From: an uncultured Pelagibacteraceae bacterium | GTDB taxonomy: Bacteria; Pseudomonadota; Alphaproteobacteria; Pelagibacterales; Pelagibacteraceae | Assembly: GCA_902551895.1 (NCBI GenBank) | Contig: CACDEU010000002.1 | Span: forward strand, 1-54,081 | Reading direction: 5' to 3' | Length of the DNA: 54,081 nt | In this document: positions 25,625 through 34,796 of the stretch, one piece after another | How the letters are laid out: each line of letters starts with the position of its first letter | How positions within the stretch are numbered: position 1 is the first letter of the stretch | Notes under the pieces: generated by a model | What the model was told of the DNA's origin: nothing | Databases searched by the model: none | What the model saw: the letters and a program-made list of their open reading frames with translations, nothing else | Position numbers and translations under genes: made by a program

Positions 25625-26479
25625 ATGGCAAAGCACCACGATGTTGTAGGACGTTATGTAACTATAGAGGTAGATGACTGTGAATACAAAGTTTTCTATT
25701 TACAAAACGGAAAAGGAATTCCTTTAGTTTGTCAGCACACAGCTGGATGTCATAACCATCAGTGGCGAGGACTTTTAGAAGATGAAGAAATAACAAAAAA
25801 TTATAATGTAATAGCGTATGATTTACCTAGGCATGGTAAATCTGATCCACCACACAATAAAGAATGGTGGAAAGAAGAGTATAAATTAACTGCAGAACAT
25901 TATTGTAATTTTATTGTGAAATTATGTGAAGCTTTAAATTTAAAAGATCCAATATTTATGGGATCTTCATTTGGGGGCAATGTAGCTCTGCAACTTGCTT
26001 TAAGACATCCAAATAAATTTAGAGCAGTTATACCAGTTGAGGCTGCTGATTATGCTCCAGGATTTTATTTGGACTGGTGGAGACATCCACACGCTAATGC
26101 GGCACAGGTTTGCGCAAGTGGAACTTGGGATCTAATGGCACCACAATCACCAGATAAAGATAGGTGGTTGACTTGGCATTACTACACTCAAGGGTCAGAG
26201 GCATTTAAAGGAGATTTATATTTTTATTCAGTTGATCATGATTTGAGAAATGAATTAAAAAATATTGATGGACATAAATGTCCAGTAATAATGTTAACGG
26301 GTACTTATGATTATTTAACTCCACCAGAAGCAACAGAAAATACAGCAAGGCAAATTAAAGGAGGAGTTTATATAGAAATGACGGATATTGGTCATTTTCC
26401 AATGAGTGAAAATCATGAGGTGTTCAGGGTTTATTTGATTGAAGCTTTAAAAATAATTCAAGAAAGGACTAATAAGTAA
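25625..26479 (+). CDS. Alpha/beta hydrolase
   Basis: 284 residues. The nucleophile elbow is MGSSFGGNVA, the oxyanion region is QHTAGCHNHQWRG, the acid is likely in LTGTYDYLTPPEA and the catalytic histidine in MTDIGHFPMSEN, giving a complete Ser-Asp-His triad. A good ribosome binding site (AAAGGGAG) is present. It is upstream of the dimethylformamidase-like genes by 9 bases, so hydrolysis of an ester, lactone or amide in the same pathway is probable. The exact substrate is unknown. Confidence 0.85.
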   Translation: MAKHHDVVGRYVTIEVDDCEYKVFYLQNGKGIPLVCQHTAGCHNHQWRGLLEDEEITKNYNVIAYDLPRHGKSDPPHNKEWWKEEYKLTAEHYCNFIVKLCEALNLKDPIFMGSSFGGNVALQLALRHPNKFRAVIPVEAADYAPGFYLDWWRHPHANAAQVCASGTWDLMAPQSPDKDRWLTWHYYTQGSEAFKGDLYFYSVDHDLRNELKNIDGHKCPVIMLTGTYDYLTPPEATENTARQIKGGVYIEMTDIGHFPMSENHEVFRVYLIEALKIIQERTNK

Positions 26480-26488
26480 ATATTTTAT

Positions 26489-26908
26489 ATGAAAAAAGAT
26501 AAAACAGGTGTTCAGCTAGATCTAGGTCATACAAGCACTGATGATTTTATAACTGAAAAATATGTTTTACCTCTACTTAGAGACGAGAAAATGAGAAATA
26601 AATTAATAGAGGAGCATAGAGCAACACCAGTAGGAAGAGCTCCACAACCTCACAAAGGTCAGCCAATGGTTGAACATAGTAAAGAATTACAAATAGTATT
26701 AGACAAGCTTAGACGCCAGCCTATGCACATTAAAAAGTATGTAACCATTTGTAAAAAAGATTTTGAAGATTATAGAATTGGAATCGTAACAGGTGTAAGA
26801 GGTGAACCAGTTGAGATATTAGAAGAGTCTTTTTCATCAGAAGAAGCATGTGAGCATGCAATATTTTTAAAAAGAATTGTAGATTTACTTGAGAGGCATG
26901 GTGGATGA
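26489..26908 (+). CDS. N,N-dimethylformamidase small (alpha) subunit-like protein
   Basis: 139 residues, close to the size of the small subunit of dimethylformamidase, and directly upstream (22 bases) of the large subunit gene. Identification depends mainly on this position: the sequence is charged, helical, with VGRAPQPHKGQP in the middle and a beta segment YVTICKKDFEDYRIGIVTG near the end. In the known enzyme the small subunit packs on the catalytic subunit. If the large subunit is misassigned this becomes a hypothetical protein. Confidence 0.65.
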   Translation: MKKDKTGVQLDLGHTSTDDFITEKYVLPLLRDEKMRNKLIEEHRATPVGRAPQPHKGQPMVEHSKELQIVLDKLRRQPMHIKKYVTICKKDFEDYRIGIVTGVRGEPVEILEESFSSEEACEHAIFLKRIVDLLERHGG

Positions 26909-26930
26909 TTAATTTATTGAGGTTCATTCA

Positions 26931-29288
26931 ATGTTAAGAATTACTGGCTATAGTGATAGGTACCAAGCTTTTCCTGGAGAGGAAATTAAGTTTTATGTAA
27001 ATGCGGAAAAAAACGAAAACTATGATGTACAAATTATAAGACTTATTCATGGAGACACCAATCCCGAAGGCCCTGGTTACAAGGATGAAGAAATTGGAGC
27101 TGAGTGTAATAAAACATTTCAAGGAAGAAATCAGAGAATTCACGGTGGTTCATATGTAGTAATACCTCAAGATGATAGATTAAATACAACTAGCTTTACC
27201 CTACAAGCATATATTTTTCCTACAACTCCAGAAAAAGGCAAACAAGGAATTTTAACTAAATGGAATGATAAAACTAAAAGTGGCTTTGGTCTTTTTATAG
27301 ATGAGAACAAATGTTTATCAGTCATGATTGGAGATGGAGGGGGCCAGGTTACGACTCTTTCGAGTGAAAAGGAATTAATGAGAAAAGTTTGGTATTTAGT
27401 TGCAGCTACTTACGATGCTGAGACAGGAAAATTAAAACTTTATCAAGAACCTTGTGTAACACCTACAAATGGTGGCTTAGGAATGTCTTTACTTCATCCT
27501 GCAGATGAGACAACTTCTTATGTTGAGTCGGTAAATAATTTAAAACCTAGAGCTAATGATGCTCCTTTTTTAATGGCAGCATGTACTCTTAATGATAGAT
27601 CAGGAAGACATATTCTTGGTGGACATTATAAAGAAGCATTAAGTCCAATTGAATTACCAGAACAAACATTAACTTATAATGGTAAAATAGATAGACCAAG
27701 ACTTAGTAAAAAAGCTTTATCGAAATCTGAAATAGAATCTTTAGCAAGAGGATACAGCGGTTGTACATCTGAACTTAGATCAGAGGTAGTAGGAGCGTGG
27801 GACTTTCATGCAAACATTACTAAAAACATAGCTTCCACATATATAATTGATACTACATCTAATCACCTAAATGGATTTATTATTAATTTACCTTGTAGAG
27901 GTATGACAGGTTATAATTGGACTGCAGATGAAATGGTTTTTCATCACAAACCAGAAGAATATGGCGCAATTCATTTTCATGATGATGATATAGATGATGC
28001 AAGATGGGACGTAGACTTTACATTTAAAATTCCTGATATAATTCGAAGTGGAGTTTACGCTGCAAGATTGAGAATTAATGGTGAAGAATCTGCAGAAACA
28101 GAGGATTTTATTCCGTTTGTAATTAAACCACCAAAAGGAAAAGCAACATCTAAACTTTGTTTTGTATTGCCAACGAATAGCTATATAGCATATTCAAACG
28201 ACAATCTGGGAACTAATTCAGTTGTAGCACAATTGCTAGCAGGAAAAGTTCCTGTTTTAGCTGCATCAGATTTATATCTAAATGAACATAGAGAGTATGG
28301 TTTATCAACATACTCTAAACATTCTGACGGTAGTGGTGTAGCTATCTCTTCTAGATTAAGACCAATTTTAAATATGAGACCTAAATATAGGCACTGGCTA
28401 TCACCTTCGCTTTGGCAATTAAATGCAGATTTGCATTTAACTGACTGGTTGGAAGAGAAAAAAATTGATTTTGATGTAGTAACAGATGAAGATTTACATT
28501 TAGAAGGAGTAGAACTATTAAATCGATACAAATGTGTTTTAACGGGTTCGCACCCTGAGTATAGCTCAGAAAAAATGTTAGCAGCTTATGAGCAGTATCA
28601 ATTAAATGGTGGAAGATGGATTTATTTAGGTTCTGATGGATTTTATTGGATAAGCGAATACCACCCTGATAATCCAAATATAATTGAAGTAAGAAAAGGT
28701 GAGGCAGGAACAAGAGCATGGACTGCTAACCCAGGAGAATACAATAATGCTTTTGATGGAAAATATGGAGGAATGTGGAGAGCAAGAGGAAGAATACCAT
28801 CAAAGGTTTGTGGATTAACTTTTACTGCTTATGGTTTTGATGTCAGTTCATATTATAAAAGATGCCCTGATAGTAAAAGACCAGAGTGCTCATGGATTTT
28901 TGATGGAGTTGGTGAAGATGAAGTTATCGGAGATTTTGGTTTAGTAGGGGGAGGGGCTGCAGGCTTAGAGCTTGATAGATATGATTTAGAGTTTGGAACT
29001 CCTCATAATGCATATTTGTTAGCTAGATCTGAAAATCACACAAACTTAATGATGCAAGTTAATGAGGAAATTCATTTTACAGTAAGAGGTTTCTACGGTG
29101 GAGGTACTGAAAACCCAATGGTTAGAGCCGACATGATTTATTACAAAACTCCAAATGATGGAGCTTTGTTTGCACCAGGTTCATTATCTTGGTGCGGAAG
29201 TTTATCTTATAACAATTATAATAATAATGTTTCAAAAATTTTAGAGAATGCAATCAAAGGATTTTTAAAAGAAGGGCCATTACCATAA
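26931..29288 (+). CDS. N,N-dimethylformamidase large (beta) subunit-like amidohydrolase
   Basis: 785 residues. Residues about 85-270 form a LamG/concanavalin-like lectin domain; the C-terminal half matches the DMFase catalytic domain, with SYIAYSNDN, LSTYSKHSDGSG and GSHPEYSSE. Tyr421, Tyr461 and Glu543 lie at nearly the spacing I recall for the unusual two-tyrosine-one-glutamate iron site of the Paracoccus enzyme. DMFase hydrolyses dimethylformamide to dimethylamine and formate. It is coupled to the small subunit and to a 122-residue protein (1-base overlap) and precedes a sodium:solute symporter. Other N-alkyl amides could be the natural substrate. Confidence 0.82.
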   Translation: MLRITGYSDRYQAFPGEEIKFYVNAEKNENYDVQIIRLIHGDTNPEGPGYKDEEIGAECNKTFQGRNQRIHGGSYVVIPQDDRLNTTSFTLQAYIFPTTPEKGKQGILTKWNDKTKSGFGLFIDENKCLSVMIGDGGGQVTTLSSEKELMRKVWYLVAATYDAETGKLKLYQEPCVTPTNGGLGMSLLHPADETTSYVESVNNLKPRANDAPFLMAACTLNDRSGRHILGGHYKEALSPIELPEQTLTYNGKIDRPRLSKKALSKSEIESLARGYSGCTSELRSEVVGAWDFHANITKNIASTYIIDTTSNHLNGFIINLPCRGMTGYNWTADEMVFHHKPEEYGAIHFHDDDIDDARWDVDFTFKIPDIIRSGVYAARLRINGEESAETEDFIPFVIKPPKGKATSKLCFVLPTNSYIAYSNDNLGTNSVVAQLLAGKVPVLAASDLYLNEHREYGLSTYSKHSDGSGVAISSRLRPILNMRPKYRHWLSPSLWQLNADLHLTDWLEEKKIDFDVVTDEDLHLEGVELLNRYKCVLTGSHPEYSSEKMLAAYEQYQLNGGRWIYLGSDGFYWISEYHPDNPNIIEVRKGEAGTRAWTANPGEYNNAFDGKYGGMWRARGRIPSKVCGLTFTAYGFDVSSYYKRCPDSKRPECSWIFDGVGEDEVIGDFGLVGGGAAGLELDRYDLEFGTPHNAYLLARSENHTNLMMQVNEEIHFTVRGFYGGGTENPMVRADMIYYKTPNDGALFAPGSLSWCGSLSYNNYNNNVSKILENAIKGFLKEGPLP

Positions 29289-29656
29289 TGAACAAACCTC
29301 AATTTACAAGACCAGAAGGAACTGGTGGTAAAAGTGTACTAGGATCTGACAATGTTACACCATTGAATGAATTAGAAAAGAATGCCTTAGGAAATTTAGA
29401 TGAAGATAAATTAACTGAACTTGCTAAGTGTCTTTTTACATTAAACAATAGACGTTATGGACCTATACCAGGAGCATATATGGTAATGTGTACAAAACCT
29501 GACAAAGAATGGTGTGTGGCGCAACTTAATGCCGATAGAGCAAAGCCTTTTATTTTGTTTGAAGATAAAGTTTTTAGTTCAATTGAAAAAGCACAGGAAG
29601 AAGCAGAAAGAATTAAAAAAGAACGTGGCGAGTCAGCGCCAATGCGTTGTACCTAA
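29288..29656 (+). CDS. Hypothetical cytosolic protein of the DMFase-like operon
   Basis: 122 residues, unrecognised. It begins with a Gly/Pro-rich tail (FTRPEGTGGKSVLGSDN), then an acidic helix (LNELEKNALGNLDEDKLTELAK) and a mixed segment with Cys and Trp (VMCTKPDKEWCVAQL), ending in a charged helix and a terminal MRCT. It overlaps the large subunit stop by 1 base and precedes the symporter by 14, so tight co-expression is clear. It may be an accessory or third subunit; nothing in the sequence proves this. Confidence 0.65.
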   Translation: MNKPQFTRPEGTGGKSVLGSDNVTPLNELEKNALGNLDEDKLTELAKCLFTLNNRRYGPIPGAYMVMCTKPDKEWCVAQLNADRAKPFILFEDKVFSSIEKAQEEAERIKKERGESAPMRCT

Positions 29657-29670
29657 AGTGAAAGGATTAA

Positions 29671-31737
29671 ATGTCCGAAAAATCTCTTTGGTTATTAATA
29701 TTTATATTAGTTTATGCTGCATTTTGTTTTTTTTGGGGTGTAAGAGGATCTAATTATAATTCTGATAGTCCAGAAAAATTTTATTTAGCAAATAGAAATG
29801 TTTCTTCTTGGGTTTTTTTCTTTGCCGCAACAGCAGCCACTTTTTCAGGTTTAACAGTAATATCCCAAACAAATTTAATTTTTAATGATGGTTTTCAATA
29901 TGTAGGAACAGCTTTTATTGCAATAACAGTACCGCTTGGAAGTATATTTTTTTTTAAGCGTCAGTGGATGTTAAGTAGAAAATTTGGATATATTACACCG
30001 GGTGAAATGTATTATGATTACTATAAAAGTGACACTATTCGAGTTTTATCTGTTTTAGTAACTTTTTTTATAGCAATTCCACTTATAGCAGTTTTTTTTG
30101 GAGCAACTGGTTATTTGATAAATATTTTAAGCGAAGGTTATGTCTCTAGAGAAATGGGAATGTGGGTAGTTTCTACAATTGTACTTTTTTATGTTACAAG
30201 AGGGGGATTTAAATCAACTGTTAGCGTTGGTGTTGTTCAGTCATGGTTATATTTTATAACTGTAATTCTTTTAGGCATTATTATTTATTCTTTTATTGGT
30301 GATTTAGATTCATTTGGTAAATCATTAGCAAATATTGCAAGTACCTCAATTAGTTCATGGGGAAATACAAATGGTTACGGTGGTGGAGACTATAACGGAT
30401 ATTTTGCATTACCAGGAGTTATTCAATGGGTTGCAGGTTTAGGTAAAAACGAAGCAGTTGGTGGTCCATGGACTGCAATGATGATATTTACTTTTACAGT
30501 AACATTTATGGGAATTATTCTTTCACCTTCTTTTTCTATGTGGAGTTACTCTGCAAAACATCCAAAAGTATTTTCATATTACCAAATATGGGGCTCTGCA
30601 GTAGTAGTAGGTTTATTATTATTTATTTTTACAACCTTCCAAGGTATTGGTGCAAGCTTGTTAGGAGCTAATTCAGAAGTAAACAGTAATGGCTTAGCAA
30701 TTAGCAATTTACTCCCAGAGATACCAAACAATGATCACTCATTAATAATTTATCATATTATAAATTTAATGGACGAATATGCTCTTTGGGTAACAGGCTT
30801 ATTAGCAGTTGGAATAATTGCAGCCCTTCAATCAACAGCTTCAGCATTATTAATGACTTCGGGTAGTATTATTACTAGAGACTTATACAAGGCTTATGTA
30901 AATAAAAATATACCTTGGGAAAAAGAACTCGCTGTTGCTAGAATTATTATGTTGCTAATTTTTTTAGCTTCGCTTTATTTAGCTACGTTTGCTAAACCCG
31001 CGATGGTAATTTTTAGTGGAATTTCGATAGCAATAGCTTTTCAGTTTATTATTGTTTTATTAGGATTGTTATGGTTCCCTTGGATTACCAAAGGAGCAGC
31101 AATGTCAGGCTTAATTATTGGAATCATTATTGTTATTTTAACTGAAACGATTGGACAGCAAATTACTGGAAACAGATTGCCTTGGGGGAGATGGCCTTTA
31201 ACGATTCACTCAGGAGTATGGGGTTTAATATTTAATGTATTTATTTGTTTTTCTATTTCTGGTTTTTCAAATATTACCAAGATTGATATGTACAGATCTC
31301 ATAGACAAAAATTTCATGATTTTTTAAATGATCATATGGGCCTACATCCTAGTAGAACGAAATTAAGATCGTTTGCTTATGTAATAGCTTTAATTTGGTT
31401 GTTTTTTGGTGTTGGACCCGGACAAGTTTTAGGTAATAATTTTTTTGGAGAACCTGGAGCAGGGTATGAAGCGTGGATTTTAAAGATACCATCTATTTGG
31501 GGATATCAACTAATATGGTGGTTTTTTGGAATAGGCTTAATATGGTTTTTATCTAACAAAATGGATTTATCAACTCTGCCAAACAAACCAATTCAAGCTA
31601 ATGATTTGTATCAACCCCCAGATGAGGTCCAAGGAGAAGTAAATTATATTGATAAAGTTGGCACGGGATATGGGTGGATTTTAATTCTTATAGGAATAGC
31701 AATATTTTCAATAGTGTTTTATGTTTACTTTGTATAA
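29671..31737 (+). CDS. Sodium:solute symporter (SSS family), long form
   Basis: 688 residues with about 14 hydrophobic helices, longer than the usual 500-550 residue SSS proteins because of an extended C-terminal region with extra helices. The SSS core is visible in FYLANRNVSSWVFFFAATAATFSG, GYITPGEMYYDYY, and AALQSTASALLMTSGSIITRDLY. It likely imports the amide, amine or organic acid handled by the neighbours. It begins 14 bases after the 122-residue gene and ends 6 bases before the alcohol dehydrogenase. Substrate is inferred from context only. Confidence 0.87.
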   Translation: MSEKSLWLLIFILVYAAFCFFWGVRGSNYNSDSPEKFYLANRNVSSWVFFFAATAATFSGLTVISQTNLIFNDGFQYVGTAFIAITVPLGSIFFFKRQWMLSRKFGYITPGEMYYDYYKSDTIRVLSVLVTFFIAIPLIAVFFGATGYLINILSEGYVSREMGMWVVSTIVLFYVTRGGFKSTVSVGVVQSWLYFITVILLGIIIYSFIGDLDSFGKSLANIASTSISSWGNTNGYGGGDYNGYFALPGVIQWVAGLGKNEAVGGPWTAMMIFTFTVTFMGIILSPSFSMWSYSAKHPKVFSYYQIWGSAVVVGLLLFIFTTFQGIGASLLGANSEVNSNGLAISNLLPEIPNNDHSLIIYHIINLMDEYALWVTGLLAVGIIAALQSTASALLMTSGSIITRDLYKAYVNKNIPWEKELAVARIIMLLIFLASLYLATFAKPAMVIFSGISIAIAFQFIIVLLGLLWFPWITKGAAMSGLIIGIIIVILTETIGQQITGNRLPWGRWPLTIHSGVWGLIFNVFICFSISGFSNITKIDMYRSHRQKFHDFLNDHMGLHPSRTKLRSFAYVIALIWLFFGVGPGQVLGNNFFGEPGAGYEAWILKIPSIWGYQLIWWFFGIGLIWFLSNKMDLSTLPNKPIQANDLYQPPDEVQGEVNYIDKVGTGYGWILILIGIAIFSIVFYVYFV

Positions 31738-31743
31738 TAATTT

Positions 31744-32913
31744 ATGACTTTAAATTCTTTTCAATTTAATACAACACCTGGCCTTCGTTATGGAAGCGGT
31801 CAATCAAAAGATTGTTGTAAAGAAATTTCCAATAAACTAGGTCAAAGTATTCTTTTTATTACCGATAAAGGTCTAATGTCATTGGGCTTAACAGAGCAAA
31901 CTTTAAAAGAATTAAAAAAAACTAGTTCTGTTGAAATTTTTGATGATGTTGAAGCAGATCCTTCCAAAAAAACTCTCCTTAAAGCAATTGAAGTTGGAAA
32001 AAAAATTAAAGCAACAGGCGTTATTGGTTTTGGAGGAGGCTCTTCCATGGACGTAGCTAAACTTGCAGCTTTAATACTTGGCTCTGGTGAAAATTTAGAA
32101 GAAGCATGGGGAGTTGCAAATGCAAAAGGACCGCGTTTACCCCTTGTTTTAATTCCAACTACTGCAGGTACAGGATCAGAAGTTACACCTGTATCAATTA
32201 TAACTGTTGGTGAGGAAGAAAAAAAAGGAGTTTCTTCATCACTAATATTACCTGATTTAGCAATCTTAGATCCCGATTTAACTTTAGGTCTTCCAGCAGG
32301 TACTACAGCAGCAACAGGAATTGATGCTATGGTCCACGCAATTGAAGCATACGCATCATCAAGTAAAAATAATAATCCTATTTCAAAAATGTTATCAATA
32401 GAAGCTTTAAAATTACTTGGTGGATCTATAGAGAAGGCAGTATTTGAAGGTTCAAATGTTGAAGCAAGAGGAAATATGTTAATAGGAGCAATGTTAGCTG
32501 GTAAAGCGTTTGCTAATTCTCCAGTTGCAGCAGTCCATGCTCTTGCATATCCGATTGGTGGAACTTTTCATGTTTCTCACGGACTTTCAAATTCTCTGGT
32601 ATTACCATATGTCCTAAGGTTCAATAGTGTAGATTCAAAAGCTTCAAAAGATTATGCCGAACTAGCTCCATATGTTTTTCCAGAAATAGATACTAATAGA
32701 GGAGCTCAGTCTGTATGCGCAGAATTTATAGATAAATTAGAAAGTTTATCAAAAAAATTAGGATTACCACAAAAGTTAAGAGAAGTGGATATTCCTAAAA
32801 ATGCGTGTGAAAAAATGGCAAAAGATGCAATGAAACAAACAAGATTGTTAGTTAACAATCCAAGAGAAGTGACAGAAAAAGACGCACTTAACATTTATCA
32901 TTCAGCTTGGTAG
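31744..32913 (+). CDS. Iron-containing alcohol dehydrogenase
   Basis: 389 residues. The NAD-binding part has GFGGGSSMDVAKLAALI and IPTTAGTGSEVTPVSII; the metal site is Asp and His in TGIDAMVHAIEAY, His in AAVHALAYPIGG and His in FHVSHGLSN, a complete Fe-ADH set. It should oxidise an alcohol or hydroxyacid or reduce an aldehyde. It is 6 bases after the symporter and 12 before the metallo-beta-lactamase-fold gene, so it is part of the same plus-strand unit. The role could be lactaldehyde, 4-hydroxybutyrate or formaldehyde-like handling; no residue decides it. Confidence 0.9.
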   Translation: MTLNSFQFNTTPGLRYGSGQSKDCCKEISNKLGQSILFITDKGLMSLGLTEQTLKELKKTSSVEIFDDVEADPSKKTLLKAIEVGKKIKATGVIGFGGGSSMDVAKLAALILGSGENLEEAWGVANAKGPRLPLVLIPTTAGTGSEVTPVSIITVGEEEKKGVSSSLILPDLAILDPDLTLGLPAGTTAATGIDAMVHAIEAYASSSKNNNPISKMLSIEALKLLGGSIEKAVFEGSNVEARGNMLIGAMLAGKAFANSPVAAVHALAYPIGGTFHVSHGLSNSLVLPYVLRFNSVDSKASKDYAELAPYVFPEIDTNRGAQSVCAEFIDKLESLSKKLGLPQKLREVDIPKNACEKMAKDAMKQTRLLVNNPREVTEKDALNIYHSAW

Positions 32914-32925
32914 AATAAAATATAT

Positions 32926-33762
32926 ATGAAAGAAAAAGATAAAGATATTTTTGAACAAACAACAAAGTTCAATACTGGTATTAAATTATACATGTTCCAA
33001 ACAGGTGTAATAAAAACAAAATTAAAATTTATAAAAATGAATCAAGGTGAAGAACCTTATGAAATTCCTGTGCCATGGTTTTTAATCAAACACCCAGAAG
33101 GAGACGTAATTATTGATGGAGGAATGCCAATAGAGGCAGCGCTTGATAAACACAAACACTGGGGCCATGTTGTTGAGGCTTACGACCCAGTTATGAAAGC
33201 TTCAGAATGGTGTAAAGACATGGTAAAAAGCGTTAATACGAATCCTGAAGATGTTAAATATGTTATACAAACACATCTTCATCTTGATCATTCAGGTGCT
33301 ATAGGGCATTTTCCAAATGCAACACACATCACTCAAAAGGTAGAATATGATTATGCTTATAATCCAGATTGGTTTTCGCAACCGGCTTATATAAAAGCAG
33401 ACTTTGATAAACCAAATATACGTTGGAAGTTTTTACAGGGAAGAAAAACAGATTTTTATGATGTTTATGGAGATGGGGTTATAAAATTAATATTTACACC
33501 TGGACATACACCAGGTCATCAATCTGTATTAGTTAATCTACCTAAAACTGGTTATATGTTATTTACTGGTGATGCATGTTATACAGGAGACCATTGGTGT
33601 GATAAATGCTTACCAGGTTTAGTAGCATCTTCATCTGATGCTGCAGATTCAGTTAAAAAATTAAGACAAGTTGCAAAAGAATATAATGCAAAAGTTGTTT
33701 GGGGTCATGATCCAGTTACTTGGTTAGATTGGAAAAAAGCTCCAATGTTTTATTACGATTAG
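32926..33762 (+). CDS. Metallo-beta-lactamase-fold hydrolase (AttM/lactonase-like)
   Basis: 278 residues with the dinuclear zinc motif QTHLHLDHSGAIGHF, His in FTPGHTPGHQSV, Asp in LFTGDACYTGDHW and the C-terminal WGHDPVTW. The layout corresponds to the N-acyl-homoserine lactonase family (AttM/AiiA), which opens lactones such as gamma-butyrolactone. In a catabolic operon, hydrolysis of a lactone made by the alcohol dehydrogenase would be logical; quorum quenching is another known activity. It is the last gene of the plus-strand unit and ends 2 bases before the convergent glutathione transferase stop. Confidence 0.85.
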   Translation: MKEKDKDIFEQTTKFNTGIKLYMFQTGVIKTKLKFIKMNQGEEPYEIPVPWFLIKHPEGDVIIDGGMPIEAALDKHKHWGHVVEAYDPVMKASEWCKDMVKSVNTNPEDVKYVIQTHLHLDHSGAIGHFPNATHITQKVEYDYAYNPDWFSQPAYIKADFDKPNIRWKFLQGRKTDFYDVYGDGVIKLIFTPGHTPGHQSVLVNLPKTGYMLFTGDACYTGDHWCDKCLPGLVASSSDAADSVKKLRQVAKEYNAKVVWGHDPVTWLDWKKAPMFYYD

Positions 33763-33764
33763 TT

Positions 33765-34358
33765 TTAAACTGGAACTGTTGATTTCATAAATTGATTTTT
33801 TATAAATTTTTCAAACCAGGCGGTTAGATCTTTATTATTTGTTTTCCACTCATCATTGTATCGAAAGATTGTATAATCTAGTGCGCATCCTATTGTTATT
33901 TGATCCATAGTTAAATTATTTTCATCATAATTGTTCCAATTATTTTCTAGCCATTCAATGGTTCTTTTAATCCTAACTTCTTGTTTACTAATAAAATTTT
34001 TACTCTTTTCATTTTCTGGTCTTATAGTTTCCATTCTTCTTTCTAGCACTGCTTCCATTAAACCATTAGCGATAGAAGTTACATTCATTATTTGCCAATA
34101 ATTTTTTTTTGGAAACAAAGTATTTTTTTTTGAAATCGAATCTAGGTATAAACATATATTATCACTATCTGTAATTGATTCCTGTCCAACTAGAAGCGTT
34201 GGAATTTTTCTCAATGGATTATGTTTATCTAAAAAATCAGATTCATATACATTTATAATTTTTTCTTCTAAATTAATTTCTTGTACTAAAGCTGTAATTT
34301 TAGTCTTTCTTCCAAAGGGAGAATTTGGACCATTGTATAATATCATTTGGTCTTGCAT
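33765..34358 (-). CDS. Glutathione S-transferase-like protein
   Basis: 197 residues: thioredoxin-like N-terminal domain beginning LYNGPNSPFGRKTKITALV with the cis-proline loop RKIPTLLVGQ and ITDSDNICLYL for glutathione gamma-glutamyl contacts, then an alpha-helical C-terminal domain (LMEAVLERRME...). The catalytic position has Ser (SPFG) as in beta/theta/zeta-like classes. It is last of the long minus-strand transport and carboxylase locus, 5 bases after a 66-residue gene, but may be an unrelated passenger. Substrate unknown. Confidence 0.83.
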   Translation of the reverse strand: MQDQMILYNGPNSPFGRKTKITALVQEINLEEKIINVYESDFLDKHNPLRKIPTLLVGQESITDSDNICLYLDSISKKNTLFPKKNYWQIMNVTSIANGLMEAVLERRMETIRPENEKSKNFISKQEVRIKRTIEWLENNWNNYDENNLTMDQITIGCALDYTIFRYNDEWKTNNKDLTAWFEKFIKNQFMKSTVPV

Positions 34359-34363
34359 AAGAT

Positions 34364-34564
34364 TTATAATTTACAAATTAAAGAAAATATATTGATTACT
34401 AGAAAAGTTGTAATTTCATCTTTTAGTTCATCGTAATTTACATATCTTCGGTCTGTAGAAGATAACGCAATATCAACCAAACTTTTTGTTTCTTCTTCAG
34501 ATATACCTATGTCATCTGAAAGATTTTTGATTAATTTTAAGTATTCAACTTTCTTATTTGTCAT
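34364..34564 (-). CDS. Small hypothetical protein of the carboxylase locus
   Basis: 66 residues, overlapping the biotin-carrier gene by 4 bases (ATGA type), which supports that it is real. The first two thirds are helical and acidic (LKLIKNLSDDIGISEEETKSLVDIAL), and the last 15 residues are hydrophobic (FLVINIFSLICKL). It resembles no family I can name. Translational coupling suggests it works with the biotin carrier or the carboxylase. Confidence 0.55.
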   Translation of the reverse strand: MTNKKVEYLKLIKNLSDDIGISEEETKSLVDIALSSTDRRYVNYDELKDEITTFLVINIFSLICKL

Positions 34565-34779
34565 TCAATTATTACCGCAACTGTATCTGGGTCAATGCCT
34601 TCCTGATCATTCACAACATTAACTTTTGTTACTGTTCCATCAACTGGTGAGTCATGATGTACTTCTGTTTTCATTACTTCCATAATAAATAATGTATCTC
34701 CTTTTTTAACTGCATCACCTTCTTTAACTAAAACTTTCCACATATTTCCAGGCACAGTTGTTTTAACTTCTGTTGTCAT
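34561..34779 (-). CDS. Minimal biotinyl/lipoyl carrier protein
   Basis: 72 residues, just one biotinyl domain. The modified lysine is in MEVMKTEV, corresponding to the canonical EAMKM motif with a changed flank, and DGTVTKVNVVNDQEGIDPDTVAVIIE closes the barrel. It would carry carboxyl groups made by the biotin carboxylase at 35932-38385. It sits 17 bases after the PxpC-like gene, as in split urea-carboxylase-like loci. No alanine/proline-rich extension of AccB is present. Lipoylation is less likely. Confidence 0.85.
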   Translation of the reverse strand: MTTEVKTTVPGNMWKVLVKEGDAVKKGDTLFIMEVMKTEVHHDSPVDGTVTKVNVVNDQEGIDPDTVAVIIE

Positions 34780-34796
34780 AAATATCTTTAATCTAT

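Noticed and set aside
33765-34358. Glutathione transferase as an essential part of the carboxylase system
   Set aside because: It is in the same direction but carries neither the tail nor the repeat motif and may merely be a co-transcribed neighbour.
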